The translations under genes and the position numbers were made by a program. A DNA stretch of 51,135 nt from Vibrio rhodolitus (lineage in GTDB: Bacteria > Pseudomonadota > Gammaproteobacteria > Enterobacterales > Vibrionaceae). Under the pieces are notes generated by a model. The model made no database searches and had not been told where the DNA came from. It was given only the letters and a program-made list of their open reading frames with translations. Location: assembly GCF_003350325.1 (NCBI RefSeq), contig NZ_QLYZ01000027.1:237-51371 (forward strand), given 5' to 3'. Shown here piece by piece: positions 41,410 to 48,795 of this stretch (positions are counted from its first letter, which is position 1; every line of letters starts with the position of its first letter).

Positions 41410-42324
41410 ATGAAAGTATTGTTAACAGGTGGCACTGGATTTATCGGTCGAGAACTTATCAAGCATTTGACTACTTACGATGTGGTGCTGCTGACTCGTT
41501 CGCCGGAAAAAGCAAAACAACTGCTGAATCACGCCGATCTTGGCAACGTTACCTACATTTCCCATCTTAATGACTTTCATGATCTCAATGATTTTGATGC
41601 TGTTATTAACCTTGCTGGTGAACCAATCGCAGACAAACGTTGGAGCGCCGAGCAGAAGCAGCAGATATGCGATAGTCGCTGGAAACTTACCGAACAGTTA
41701 GTCGAACTAATTCACGCTAGCACTACACCACCAAATGTATTTATTAGTGGCTCTGCTGTTGGCTACTACGGCGATCAACAAGCCCATCCCTTTGATGAAA
41801 GTTTGCATGTTCATACCAACAATTTTCCCCACCATGTCTGTGCTAAATGGGAAGAAATTGCCAATCGCGCACGTTCTGAACAAACTCGCGTTTGCATTCT
41901 ACGCACAGGCGTTGTTCTTGGTTGCGATGGCGGAGCGCTGGCGAAGATGTTACTACCATACAAAATGGGCGTTGGCGGCCCGATAGGTCATGGCAACCAA
42001 TATATGCCATGGATTCACAAGCTTGATATGGTCCGGGGTATTATCTATCTGCTTGAAACAGAGCACGCGCATGGAGATTTTAACCTGTGTGCGCCGCACC
42101 CTGTGATGAATCGCCACTTTAGCCGCACTTTGGCGCGCACGCTAAAACGACCTCACTTCCTCTTTACCCCTAAATGGACCATAAAAATTCTGATGGGCGA
42201 AAGCTCGGTTTTACTATTCGATAGTATTCGAGCCAAACCCAAGAAGTTAACTGAACTTGGTTTTCGCTTTAGCTACTCACGACTCGAGCCTGCCTTAAAA
42301 AACCTATTACAACACCGCGAATAA
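41410..42324 (+). CDS. yfcH: TIGR01777-type NAD-dependent epimerase/dehydratase (YfcH)
   Basis: A 304-residue extended-SDR protein. The nucleotide-binding motif is LLTGGTGFIG at residues 4-13, followed by DAVINLAGEPIADKRWSAEQ, the SGSAVGYYG segment with the active-site Tyr region near residue 120, and a C-terminal DUF1731-like end (FRFSYSRLEPALKNLL). YfcH-type proteins are annotated as sugar-nucleotide epimerases, but the reaction is not known. A -10-like TATAAT is at 41382-41387 and GGAG precedes the ATG. Confidence 0.9.
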   Translation: MKVLLTGGTGFIGRELIKHLTTYDVVLLTRSPEKAKQLLNHADLGNVTYISHLNDFHDLNDFDAVINLAGEPIADKRWSAEQKQQICDSRWKLTEQLVELIHASTTPPNVFISGSAVGYYGDQQAHPFDESLHVHTNNFPHHVCAKWEEIANRARSEQTRVCILRTGVVLGCDGGALAKMLLPYKMGVGGPIGHGNQYMPWIHKLDMVRGIIYLLETEHAHGDFNLCAPHPVMNRHFSRTLARTLKRPHFLFTPKWTIKILMGESSVLLFDSIRAKPKKLTELGFRFSYSRLEPALKNLLQHRE

Positions 42325-42384
42325 TCCATTACTCTAACCTTCTGTTTGAATAGCGATTAAGCCCAATTTAAAAGAAGGATTTTT

Positions 42385-43212
42385 ATGAGCAAAGCCATAC
42401 TTATTACGGGTTGTTCATCTGGTATTGGTTATGTCACTGCGCATGCTTTGCATCAGCGTGGCTATCATGTCATTGCATCATGCCGCAGTGAGCAAGATGT
42501 ACTTCGCCTGCAACAGGAAGGGCTAACCAGTATTCAGCTTGATCTGAGTTCAGTAGAAAGTATTGATGCCGCGGTCGAGAAAACCATCGCCTTGACTGAT
42601 GGTAAACTCTACGCACTATTCAATAATGGCGCTTACGGGCAGCCCGGCGCGTTAGAAGATCTTCCCGTTGAGGGGCTAAAAGCGCAATTTGAAACAAACT
42701 TTTTTGGCTGGCATCATCTAGTCTGTAAAGTATTGCCTTTAATGCGCCAACAAGATGAAGGGCGAATTGTACAAAACAGCTCAGTACTCGGCTTTGCGGC
42801 AATGAAATATCGCGGTGCTTATAATGCCTCCAAATTTGCCTTGGAAGGTTGGACTGATACGCTAAGGCTAGAACTGACGGGTAGCAATATTCATATCAGT
42901 TTGATCGAGCCCGGTCCGATTGAAACACGCTTTCGCGCCAATGCATTACAAGCTTTCCATCAATGGATAGAGATTGATACCAGCGTACACAAAGACGCGT
43001 ATCAGCAACAGATTGCCCGCTTAGAGAAAGAATCTTCTAACAATGCCTTCGTGTTACCTGCCGAGTCATGCATCGCTCCGGTGCTCCACGCTTTAGAAGC
43101 TAAGAAACCGAAAATACGCTATCGCATTACCAAACCAACCAAAGTCTTTGCCATTCTCAAACGCATTCTTCCAACTGCGTGGCTAGATAAAATTTTGCTA
43201 AAAGCCGCATAG
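42385..43212 (+). CDS. Classical short-chain dehydrogenase (YbbO-like)
   Basis: A 275-residue SDR oxidoreductase. The cofactor motif TGCSSGIG is at residues 8-15, NNGAYG near 79-84, Ser in NSSVLG near 132, and the catalytic YNASK near residue 148 (Tyr and Lys present). The C-terminal region is longer than in minimal SDRs and ends with basic and hydrophobic residues. It most resembles YbbO, an NADP-dependent aldehyde reductase in E. coli, and lies next to cnoX (ybbN) and qmcA, as the ybb genes do there. AAGGA precedes the ATG. Confidence 0.88.
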   Translation: MSKAILITGCSSGIGYVTAHALHQRGYHVIASCRSEQDVLRLQQEGLTSIQLDLSSVESIDAAVEKTIALTDGKLYALFNNGAYGQPGALEDLPVEGLKAQFETNFFGWHHLVCKVLPLMRQQDEGRIVQNSSVLGFAAMKYRGAYNASKFALEGWTDTLRLELTGSNIHISLIEPGPIETRFRANALQAFHQWIEIDTSVHKDAYQQQIARLEKESSNNAFVLPAESCIAPVLHALEAKKPKIRYRITKPTKVFAILKRILPTAWLDKILLKAA

Positions 43213-43419
43213 CGTAATATTAACGTCACAATCAATAGGCAAGATGAAAGGGTAAAGAAATATCACGCTGACTTTCAAGCGTCACTTTCGGTACCCGTAC
43301 ATGTCGTTGAACCAGTTAAACTGGCTATGTGTGAGTGTCGTGCTAACATTGTTTATCGTACTCTAAACACCTTCGCTTGCACTTTTGCCAATGAAAACAC
43401 CACGTTAATACGTGGTGTT
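43213..43419 (+). other. Intergenic stretch ending in a terminator, possible small RNA
   Basis: About 200 nt after the SDR gene with no ORF, ending at the terminator 43396-43419. It includes a short dyad CCAGTTTAACTGG-like (43309-43324, as CCAGTTAAACTGG). It could be a long 3' UTR, a 3'-UTR-derived small RNA, or an independent RNA. No known family was recognised. Confidence 0.35.
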
Positions 43420-43425
43420 TTTGTT
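43396..43425 (+). terminator. Terminator after the SDR gene
   Basis: A 9-bp stem AACACCACG/CGTGGTGTT with a 6-nt loop is followed by TTTTGTTTG. It stands about 185 nt beyond the SDR stop codon. Confidence 0.9.
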
Positions 43426-43497
43426 TGTGAACTTGAATTTTCCATTTGTCGACCATACTTAGTGAATAGATAAAGACATTGGCTAAGGATATGTCGC

Positions 43498-44352
43498 ATG
43501 CAATCACCGTTCATCACTGAATTAAACCAGCAGAACTTTATGCAGGTTCTGGAAACGTCAAGACAAACACCGCTGCTGATTCATTTCTGGGCACCTGTCA
43601 GCCAAGAGAGCAGTGAAATCATTCCGCAGCTTCAACAGCTGGCGCAAAACTACAACGGTGCTATGACTCTTGCACTGCTCAACTGTGAGCAAGAGCAGTC
43701 AATTGCCGCCCAATTTGGTGTTCAAGCCCTACCAACCATTGCTCTTTTTGTTAATGGTCAGCCAGTTGATGGATTAGGTGGCCCTCAGCCAATCGAAATG
43801 ATTGAGCAAATGTTAGCAAAACATCTACCAAGCCAAGAAGAAATTAACCTAAGTAAAGCACTCGAGTTGGTTGCATCCGGTCAACATGCGCAAGCCATGC
43901 CTCTATTGACTGCGCTTTCTGCAGAACTAGCCAACCGAGGCGATGTTAAGCTAGCACTGGCTGACTGCTATTTAGAAGCGCAAAACTTTGAGCAAGCAGA
44001 AGCCCTCCTGCAAGCAATTCCACTTGAGTATCAAGATAATTACTACAAAGGCTTAATTGCCAAGCTAGAGATCCACCATCAAGCAGCAAATAGCCCTGAG
44101 ATACAATCGCTGGAACAGCAACGTGCCTCTGAACCAAATAACGCCAAACTGGCTCAAGAACTCGCGTTGAACTACCACCAAGTGAACCGAGATGACGAAG
44201 CTTTAGCACTGATGTGGCAATTTATTAGCCAAGACCTCAATTGCTTAGACGGTGATATGAAAAAATCATTTATGGATATCTTAAGCGCGCTTGGACAAGG
44301 TAACACTGTCGCAGCAAAATATCGTCGTCAACTTTACTCAATCCTTTATTAA
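43498..44352 (+). CDS. cnoX: CnoX (YbbN), thioredoxin-TPR chaperedoxin
   Basis: A 284-residue protein with a thioredoxin fold (about 1-110) and TPR repeats (about 120-284). The active site is degenerate: WAPVSQES replaces WCGPC, so both redox cysteines are absent. Cys63 in LLNCEQEQS and the cis-Pro in QALPTIALF are kept. E. coli CnoX has SQHC there and uses Cys63 for mixed disulphides while holding unfolded clients for GroEL. It is therefore likely a holdase that protects client cysteines, not a reductase. It sits upstream of qmcA as in the enteric ybb cluster. Confidence 0.9.
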   Translation: MQSPFITELNQQNFMQVLETSRQTPLLIHFWAPVSQESSEIIPQLQQLAQNYNGAMTLALLNCEQEQSIAAQFGVQALPTIALFVNGQPVDGLGGPQPIEMIEQMLAKHLPSQEEINLSKALELVASGQHAQAMPLLTALSAELANRGDVKLALADCYLEAQNFEQAEALLQAIPLEYQDNYYKGLIAKLEIHHQAANSPEIQSLEQQRASEPNNAKLAQELALNYHQVNRDDEALALMWQFISQDLNCLDGDMKKSFMDILSALGQGNTVAAKYRRQLYSILY

Positions 44353-44365
44353 CAAGAAAATACGC

Positions 44366-44396
44366 AGTTAAAGGTCGAAATAATCGACCTTTAACT
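44366..44396 (+). terminator. Strong hairpin after cnoX
   Basis: A perfect 13-bp stem AGTTAAAGGTCGA/TCGACCTTTAACT with a 5-nt loop. The T run is weak (CTGCC), so it may be a terminator or an mRNA-end stabiliser. Confidence 0.65.
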
Positions 44397-44485
44397 CTGC
44401 CATTTAGCGGAGCAAGTCTCACTACACCATTTGAGCTTGTACAAAGTTTAGGCAACAATGAAGACAACTTGAAAAGGAGATCTTC

Positions 44486-45430
44486 ATGCCTATTGATACT
44501 TCACTCCCTATAGATTCAATCATCACTACCGCCATTTTCGTCATTGCTGCCATCGCTTTTGTTTTTGCCGGTGTCAAAACGGTACCGCAAGGAAACCACT
44601 GGACAGTTGAGCGTTTTGGTCGCTATACCCATACTCTTAAACCAGGACTTAACTTCATTATTCCTTTTATCGACCGAATTGGTCATAAGATCAATATGAT
44701 GGAGCGAGTGCTCGATATTCCAGCACAAGAAGTTATCTCTCGCGATAATGCCAATGTCACCATTGATGCGGTTTGTTTTGTGCAGGTTATTGATGCTGCG
44801 CGAGCTGCATATGAGGTAAATGATCTGGAACATGCTATTCGCAACCTCACCTTAACCAATATCCGCACCGTGCTCGGCTCAATGGAGCTTGATGAAATGC
44901 TCAGCCAGCGCGATATGATCAACGTTAAGTTATTAGCGATCGTCGATGAAGCGACCAATCCATGGGGAGTAAAAGTCACTCGTATTGAAATCAAAGATGT
45001 ACAGCCGCCCTCTGATCTAACCGCAGCGATGAATGCCCAAATGAAAGCAGAGCGTAATAAGCGCGCTGAAATCTTAGAAGCCGAAGGGGTTCGCCAAGCT
45101 GAGATCTTACGCGCAGAAGGCCAAAAGCAATCAGAAATCCTCAAAGCAGAAGGTGAAAAGCAAGCTGCCATTTTACAAGCAGAAGCACGTGAACGCGCAG
45201 CAGAAGCTGAAGCTCGCGCTACCGAAATGGTCTCTGAAGCGATAGCAAAAGGTGATATGCAAGCCGTTAATTACTTTATTGCACAAGGCTATACCGATGC
45301 GCTAAAAACCATAGGGCAAGCCGAAAATGGCAAAATCATTATGTTGCCACTTGAAGCATCTGGCTTAATGGGCTCAGTGGCAGGTATTGCCGAAATGTTT
45401 AAGCATGACAAACAATCGAGGTCATTGTGA
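44486..45430 (+). CDS. qmcA: QmcA, SPFH/Band-7 membrane protein
   Basis: A 314-residue stomatin-like protein. One N-terminal membrane helix (about 10-30) is followed by the SPFH domain (about 33-190: VPQGNHWTVERFGRYTHTLK, VEVN-type EVNDLEHAIRNL). A long coiled coil (about 195-265) is built from repeats of AEI-L-AEG-KQ type. SPFH proteins form large membrane cages or microdomains and act with proteases such as FtsH. The next gene, encoding its NfeD partner, overlaps by 4 nt. AGGAG precedes the ATG. Confidence 0.93.
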   Translation: MPIDTSLPIDSIITTAIFVIAAIAFVFAGVKTVPQGNHWTVERFGRYTHTLKPGLNFIIPFIDRIGHKINMMERVLDIPAQEVISRDNANVTIDAVCFVQVIDAARAAYEVNDLEHAIRNLTLTNIRTVLGSMELDEMLSQRDMINVKLLAIVDEATNPWGVKVTRIEIKDVQPPSDLTAAMNAQMKAERNKRAEILEAEGVRQAEILRAEGQKQSEILKAEGEKQAAILQAEARERAAEAEARATEMVSEAIAKGDMQAVNYFIAQGYTDALKTIGQAENGKIIMLPLEASGLMGSVAGIAEMFKHDKQSRSL

Positions 45431-45879
45431 TCGAGTTTCTCAATAGTATTAACCACTGGCATTGGATCGGCTTGGGGCTTGCGCTGCTGGCAGCTGAACT
45501 ATTAGGCGCAGCCGGATACCTACTATGGCTAGGAATATCGGCTCTAATCGTGGGAGTAATCCTCACTTGGCTACCGATTGGCTGGCAACTACAGTGGGTT
45601 TCCTTTGCCGTTTTTTCTTTAACTACGACATGGTTATGGTGGCGAAGACAGCTAAGTAGCGATCAAAAAAGCGATTCTAAGCGCGATCTCAATCAAAAAC
45701 ATAAGCAATTGATTGGTTACACGTTACGCCTAGATCAAGACCTACCAGCCGGTAAATCGCGTATAAAAATAGCTGACACCACTTGGTCAGCTTATTCTGA
45801 ACTCCCCCTATTATCAGGAATGTTAGTTGAAGTCACTGATATCAAGGGTATTGTATTATTCATACAAGAAAAAAAGTAA
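45427..45879 (+). CDS. NfeD-family protein, partner of QmcA (YbbK-like)
   Basis: A 150-residue membrane protein with two or three N-terminal helices (about 10-75) and a C-terminal OB-fold NfeD domain (about 90-148: IGYTLRLDQDLPAGKSRIKI, GMLVEVTDIKGIVLF). The start is GTG within the qmcA stop (GTGA overlap). Short NfeD proteins are encoded with SPFH proteins almost everywhere and are thought to work with them. It is the last gene of the operon; a terminator follows within 25 nt. Confidence 0.9.
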   Translation: MIEFLNSINHWHWIGLGLALLAAELLGAAGYLLWLGISALIVGVILTWLPIGWQLQWVSFAVFSLTTTWLWWRRQLSSDQKSDSKRDLNQKHKQLIGYTLRLDQDLPAGKSRIKIADTTWSAYSELPLLSGMLVEVTDIKGIVLFIQEKK

Positions 45880-45898
45880 AGCATTAGCGTAGAAAAAG

Positions 45899-45931
45899 CG
45901 CCTGAAAACTACCGCTTTCAGGCGTTTTTTT
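45899..45931 (+). terminator. Terminator of qmcA-nfeD
   Basis: A 9-bp stem CGCCTGAAA/TTTCAGGCG with an 8-nt loop is followed by eight T. Confidence 0.93.
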
Positions 45932-46065
45932 TGTTCACAATCTCATCAAACAAAAAAACAATAAATTTTTCGCAATAACTTCCTAAAGAAACATAAAGAT
46001 AGGTTATTTATTACATAAAAATATCATTTTTTTTTGATCTTTATCAGTCTTGTTTCATACTAAAA

Positions 46066-46087
46066 CTATCTCAGATATTTGAGATAG
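46066..46087. promoter_or_regulatory. Inverted repeat before the small secreted-protein gene
   Basis: A perfect 8-bp dyad CTATCTCA-GATATT-TGAGATAG whose right end is 25 bp before the ATG at 46113. Its position suits a repressor operator or a leader hairpin. Confidence 0.5.
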
Positions 46088-46112
46088 CTCACAAAAACAA
46101 AGGGGATTTATT

Positions 46113-46319
46113 ATGAAAAAGATTATTGCTCTAGCTTGTACTGCGCTTGTTTCATTTTCTGTATTTGCATCACAACCAGCAAACAATTCTAACAGTAACC
46201 AAACTGCACGCGGCGAATGGGTCAACTGTGTAATGCCAGATGGCTCAAAAGACTACATCCCAAGTGGGGTATGTCGCTCAAACGGTGGTACTTTTACTAG
46301 TGACACTATCTCCCACTAA
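46113..46319 (+). CDS. Small secreted protein of unknown function
   Basis: A 68-residue protein with a standard signal peptide (cleavage after FAS, residue 20), leaving about 48 residues. The mature part begins with an Asn/Ser/Gln-rich stretch, then GEWVNCVMPDGSKDYIPSGV and CRSNGG. Its two cysteines, Cys39 and Cys54, could form a disulphide round the loop. AGGGGAT stands before the ATG, and a strong terminator follows, so it is a monocistronic gene. I recognise no family. The A+T-rich 180-bp upstream region and the dyad suggest regulated expression. Confidence 0.8.
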   Translation: MKKIIALACTALVSFSVFASQPANNSNSNQTARGEWVNCVMPDGSKDYIPSGVCRSNGGTFTSDTISH

Positions 46320-46326
46320 AAATTGA

Positions 46327-46360
46327 AAAAGCCCTTGTCAAATTACTGACAAGGGCTTTT
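46327..46360. terminator. Bidirectional terminator
   Basis: A 14-bp stem, AAAAGCCCTTGTCA with TGACAAGGGCTTTT, and a 6-nt loop between the convergent small-protein and DUF2057 genes. A and T runs flank both sides. Confidence 0.94.
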
Positions 46361-46369
46361 CGAAAATTC

Positions 46370-47125
46370 TTATTGTGAAACTAACCACGCCAGAATAGAT
46401 TTTCTCTCTACAGCTGTCGCTTCAATATACCAGTAGCTCATCATTTCCAATGCTTTAGAGCCTTCTAGCTCTGATAATTGCTGCGATTGTCTATTTTCAA
46501 ATACCCAGTTAGTAAACTGTTCTCGCTCTTGTGGCGTAGCTTTCTTACTCCAGTACGAAACCATTTGGCTAGCATCACCACCAGACAACTGACCTACTTG
46601 TACAACTTGTACATTCGATGGAATAGCAACTTCTGAAGGCGCAGATGCGGGCACAATTCCTTTTGCAACGTTGTACTCTCTTAGTTCTTTTTCGTAGTCA
46701 CGCCCTAAGCCTAAAATGTATGGCAACTCTTCAATAGTAAAATCAATATTATTGCCGTTCTCATCCGTGAGCTTCATTTTCGGATTTTTATTGAATTGCT
46801 CAACATGCAAAAGACGAGTGATTTGCGTATCGGGTGCTAATGTTAACTGTACATCTGCAGCATCAAAGGTAACAACAAAGGCTTCTGAATTAAATTTTTC
46901 TTTTTCACCAAAATTGTTATCAACCAATTTTGATACACGAAATACCACCTGATTAGTCCCATCTGGCAGTTTAAATTTTGGTTTAGCGAATGCCCAAAGT
47001 CCGGAAGCTTCGTTATCGACCACAAGTGGGGTTAAATTATCATTAAAACTTAGTCCAACTTCGGCCTGCGGAGCAAAGGAAGCAGTTGCAATACATATAG
47101 CTGTTAAGGTTTTCATTACCTTCAT
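46370..47125 (-). CDS. DUF2057 (YccT-like) secreted protein
   Basis: A 251-residue exported protein. The signal peptide ends near FAPQAEVG. The DUF2057 part (about 20-150) has LSFNDNLTPLVVDNEASGLW, then DGTNQVVFRVSKLV. The C-terminal part has two similar segments, MVSYWSKKATPQEREQFTNWV and MMSYWYIEATAVERKSILAWL, about 45 residues apart. The ATG at 47125 is used because AGGAG is 7 nt before it. Function is unknown. The porin terminator ends only about 12 nt before this SD. Confidence 0.82.
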   Translation of the reverse strand: MKVMKTLTAICIATASFAPQAEVGLSFNDNLTPLVVDNEASGLWAFAKPKFKLPDGTNQVVFRVSKLVDNNFGEKEKFNSEAFVVTFDAADVQLTLAPDTQITRLLHVEQFNKNPKMKLTDENGNNIDFTIEELPYILGLGRDYEKELREYNVAKGIVPASAPSEVAIPSNVQVVQVGQLSGGDASQMVSYWSKKATPQEREQFTNWVFENRQSQQLSELEGSKALEMMSYWYIEATAVERKSILAWLVSQ

Positions 47126-47144
47126 CTTTTTTCTCCTGAAAAAA

Positions 47145-47169
47145 ACGAGCACTCTCGCGGAGTGCTCGT
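47145..47169 (-). terminator. Terminator of the porin gene, abutting the DUF2057 SD
   Basis: A 10-bp stem ACGAGCACTC/GAGTGCTCGT with a 5-nt loop is followed on the minus strand by TTTTTTT and then directly CAGGAG, the SD of the next gene. It lies 36 nt after the porin stop. Confidence 0.92.
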
Positions 47170-47204
47170 AAAATAAGCAGTTAGACTAACTAGCAACAGA
47201 TAGA

Positions 47205-48251
47205 TTACCAGTAGTATTCAGTACCAAACATTAGGCGAGTTTTATCACCTGAAGTTGCTTCACCGTCCATATCGTAATCACGTACATCGAAGTACAAGAT
47301 AGCGCTTGGCAGCGTGTAAGCCACGCGAGCAGTGATTGCAGTATCAGAGTCATCTACACCGTTAAAGTCTGCAGATTTGCTTGATTCACCTTGATGTGCG
47401 TAGCCAGCTTTAACAAACCAGTTTTCATCGATAGTGTATTGAATAGCTGCAGAGTAGCTTTCTTGGCTGTTGCTACCACCTGCGGCATAATCAACAGATG
47501 CATCACGGTAAGCTGCGTTTACAGTGAAATCGCCTAGGAAGAAGTATGCACCAACAATCCAGTAGTCACTGCCGTCAAGCTCAAGCGTTGTAAGTTTAGT
47601 AGTATTAATGAATACATCTTTCTCTTCTGTTTCACCACGGTCATAGTAACCCGCGTGTAGAAGCATGTTGTCGTTTTGGTATGCACCTGCAAAACTTACT
47701 GTTTTTGCATCAAACGTTTCAGCAGTACCACTTAGAGTTGCGGATAGAGTAAAGCCATTCCAGTTTGCTGAATCGTAGCGAATTACGTGGTCAGCACGAC
47801 CTTCATATGCAACACCAATATCAGTTGCTGAATCAAACACGCCGCCAGTACCTGGGTTAGTGTGAGCATCGACTAGGTTGTATGCTGCAACTAGTTGACG
47901 ACCAAACTTGATGTTACCGAAACCTTCCCAATCAAAACCTAGGTAAGTATCACGAACACCAAGGCCACCAGAGTTAGTACCGTTGTTTGCGTTACCACCT
48001 TCCATCTGCCAAATAAAGTTTGGTGCTAGATCTTCAAATTCAACTACGCCACGGAAACCGATACGAGACTCAATATCAGCAATCATGCTGTTATCTTGGT
48101 TATCTTTGATGTCATAGATTACAGAACCAGCCGCTTGGCCGTAAAATGTAACTGCATCACCAACAACTTGTACTGCTGCATTTGCTGAACCAACTGCCGC
48201 TGCAGATGCCACTGCCGCACACACTAGAGTGCGTTTGAAAAATTTGTCCAT
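47205..48251 (-). CDS. Gram-negative trimeric porin
   Basis: A 348-residue outer-membrane porin with a 25-residue signal peptide (ending GSANA). The barrel begins VTFYGQAAGSVIYDI, includes SRIGFRGVVEFEDL and IKFGRQLVAAYN near residue 120, and ends with the outer-membrane signature aromatic (TEYYW). It is not OmpU or OmpT of the ToxR regulon as far as I can tell. The position next to ligA is that of a putative porin gene in V. cholerae which I recall being linked to chitin oligosaccharide uptake; that function is not shown by the sequence. Confidence 0.88.
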   Translation of the reverse strand: MDKFFKRTLVCAAVASAAAVGSANAAVQVVGDAVTFYGQAAGSVIYDIKDNQDNSMIADIESRIGFRGVVEFEDLAPNFIWQMEGGNANNGTNSGGLGVRDTYLGFDWEGFGNIKFGRQLVAAYNLVDAHTNPGTGGVFDSATDIGVAYEGRADHVIRYDSANWNGFTLSATLSGTAETFDAKTVSFAGAYQNDNMLLHAGYYDRGETEEKDVFINTTKLTTLELDGSDYWIVGAYFFLGDFTVNAAYRDASVDYAAGGSNSQESYSAAIQYTIDENWFVKAGYAHQGESSKSADFNGVDDSDTAITARVAYTLPSAILYFDVRDYDMDGEATSGDKTRLMFGTEYYW

Positions 48252-48491
48252 GGAAAAAACTCCTAAAAATGGATATAGCTGTTTTATTGCCTCTTCCCTT
48301 AAGTTGGCCGCCGAAGGGAAAAGAAATTACTCGTAAAATCTCAATAGCCTTCAATGATATTTTCGATTTTAAAGTGACTGCATACACCTCGTGTATCCAT
48401 GGGTACTAGACTAACTTCGCAGTAAAAAACATCAATGAGAACTTAATTTCTTTATAAAAAAATATGAGCTAAGACATACTTTTTCTAAACT

Positions 48492-48507
48492 AATGATCTA
48501 GATCGCA
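48492..48507. promoter_or_regulatory. CRP-like site upstream of the porin
   Basis: AATGA-TCTAGA-TCGCA compared with the CRP consensus TGTGA-N6-TCACA: 3 of 5 and 4 of 5 matches round a perfect palindromic TCTAGA core. It lies 241 bp before the porin start, far enough to require a long leader. Confidence 0.4.
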
Positions 48508-48702
48508 AAATGAATTTGAACTTTGGGAACTAAAGTTAAACCTTTAAATTTCAGTTACATAGAAGAAAACCCCTGAACGCATAATTGAAGTGCATCGCAA
48601 AAATAGAGTGTTAGTTAGATCACTGTGTGAATTTAGATCGCCATCACTTTTCAAAAACTGCCAAATTTGCATAAGAAAGTTAAGGTTTATTTTTCTCAAA
48701 AA

Positions 48703-48731
48703 AAAACACTTACCCTAAGGATAAGTGTTTT
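48703..48731 (-). terminator. Terminator of ligA
   Basis: A 10-bp stem AAAACACTTA/TAAGTGTTTT is followed on the minus strand by a T-rich tail (TTTTTTTGAG). It lies about 65 nt past the ligA stop. Confidence 0.85.
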
Positions 48732-48795
48732 AGCTTTTTACCTACCTAAAACCAAAGAACCTAGCTCCAACGCAAGCTCTTCTTTAATAGAACAG

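Larger units (their letters stand above)
48252..48795. other. Intergenic region porin-ligA
   Basis: 544 bp without a gene, mostly the long control region and leader of the porin. It contains two leader hairpins, TTCCCTT/AAGGGAA (48294-48320) and ATACAC/GTGTAT (48382-48396), a CRP-like site (48492-48507), and the ligA terminator (48703-48731). No small ORF with an SD was seen. Confidence 0.6.

Noticed and set aside
44683..45171. 162-codon minus-strand frame inside qmcA
   Set aside because: A mirror of the Ala/Glu-rich coiled-coil codons; no start signals.
45040..45230. Repeated AEG/KQ-type units in qmcA that look like a tandem DNA repeat
   Set aside because: They encode the SPFH coiled coil and are imperfect at the DNA level; this is protein structure, not a mobile or CRISPR repeat.
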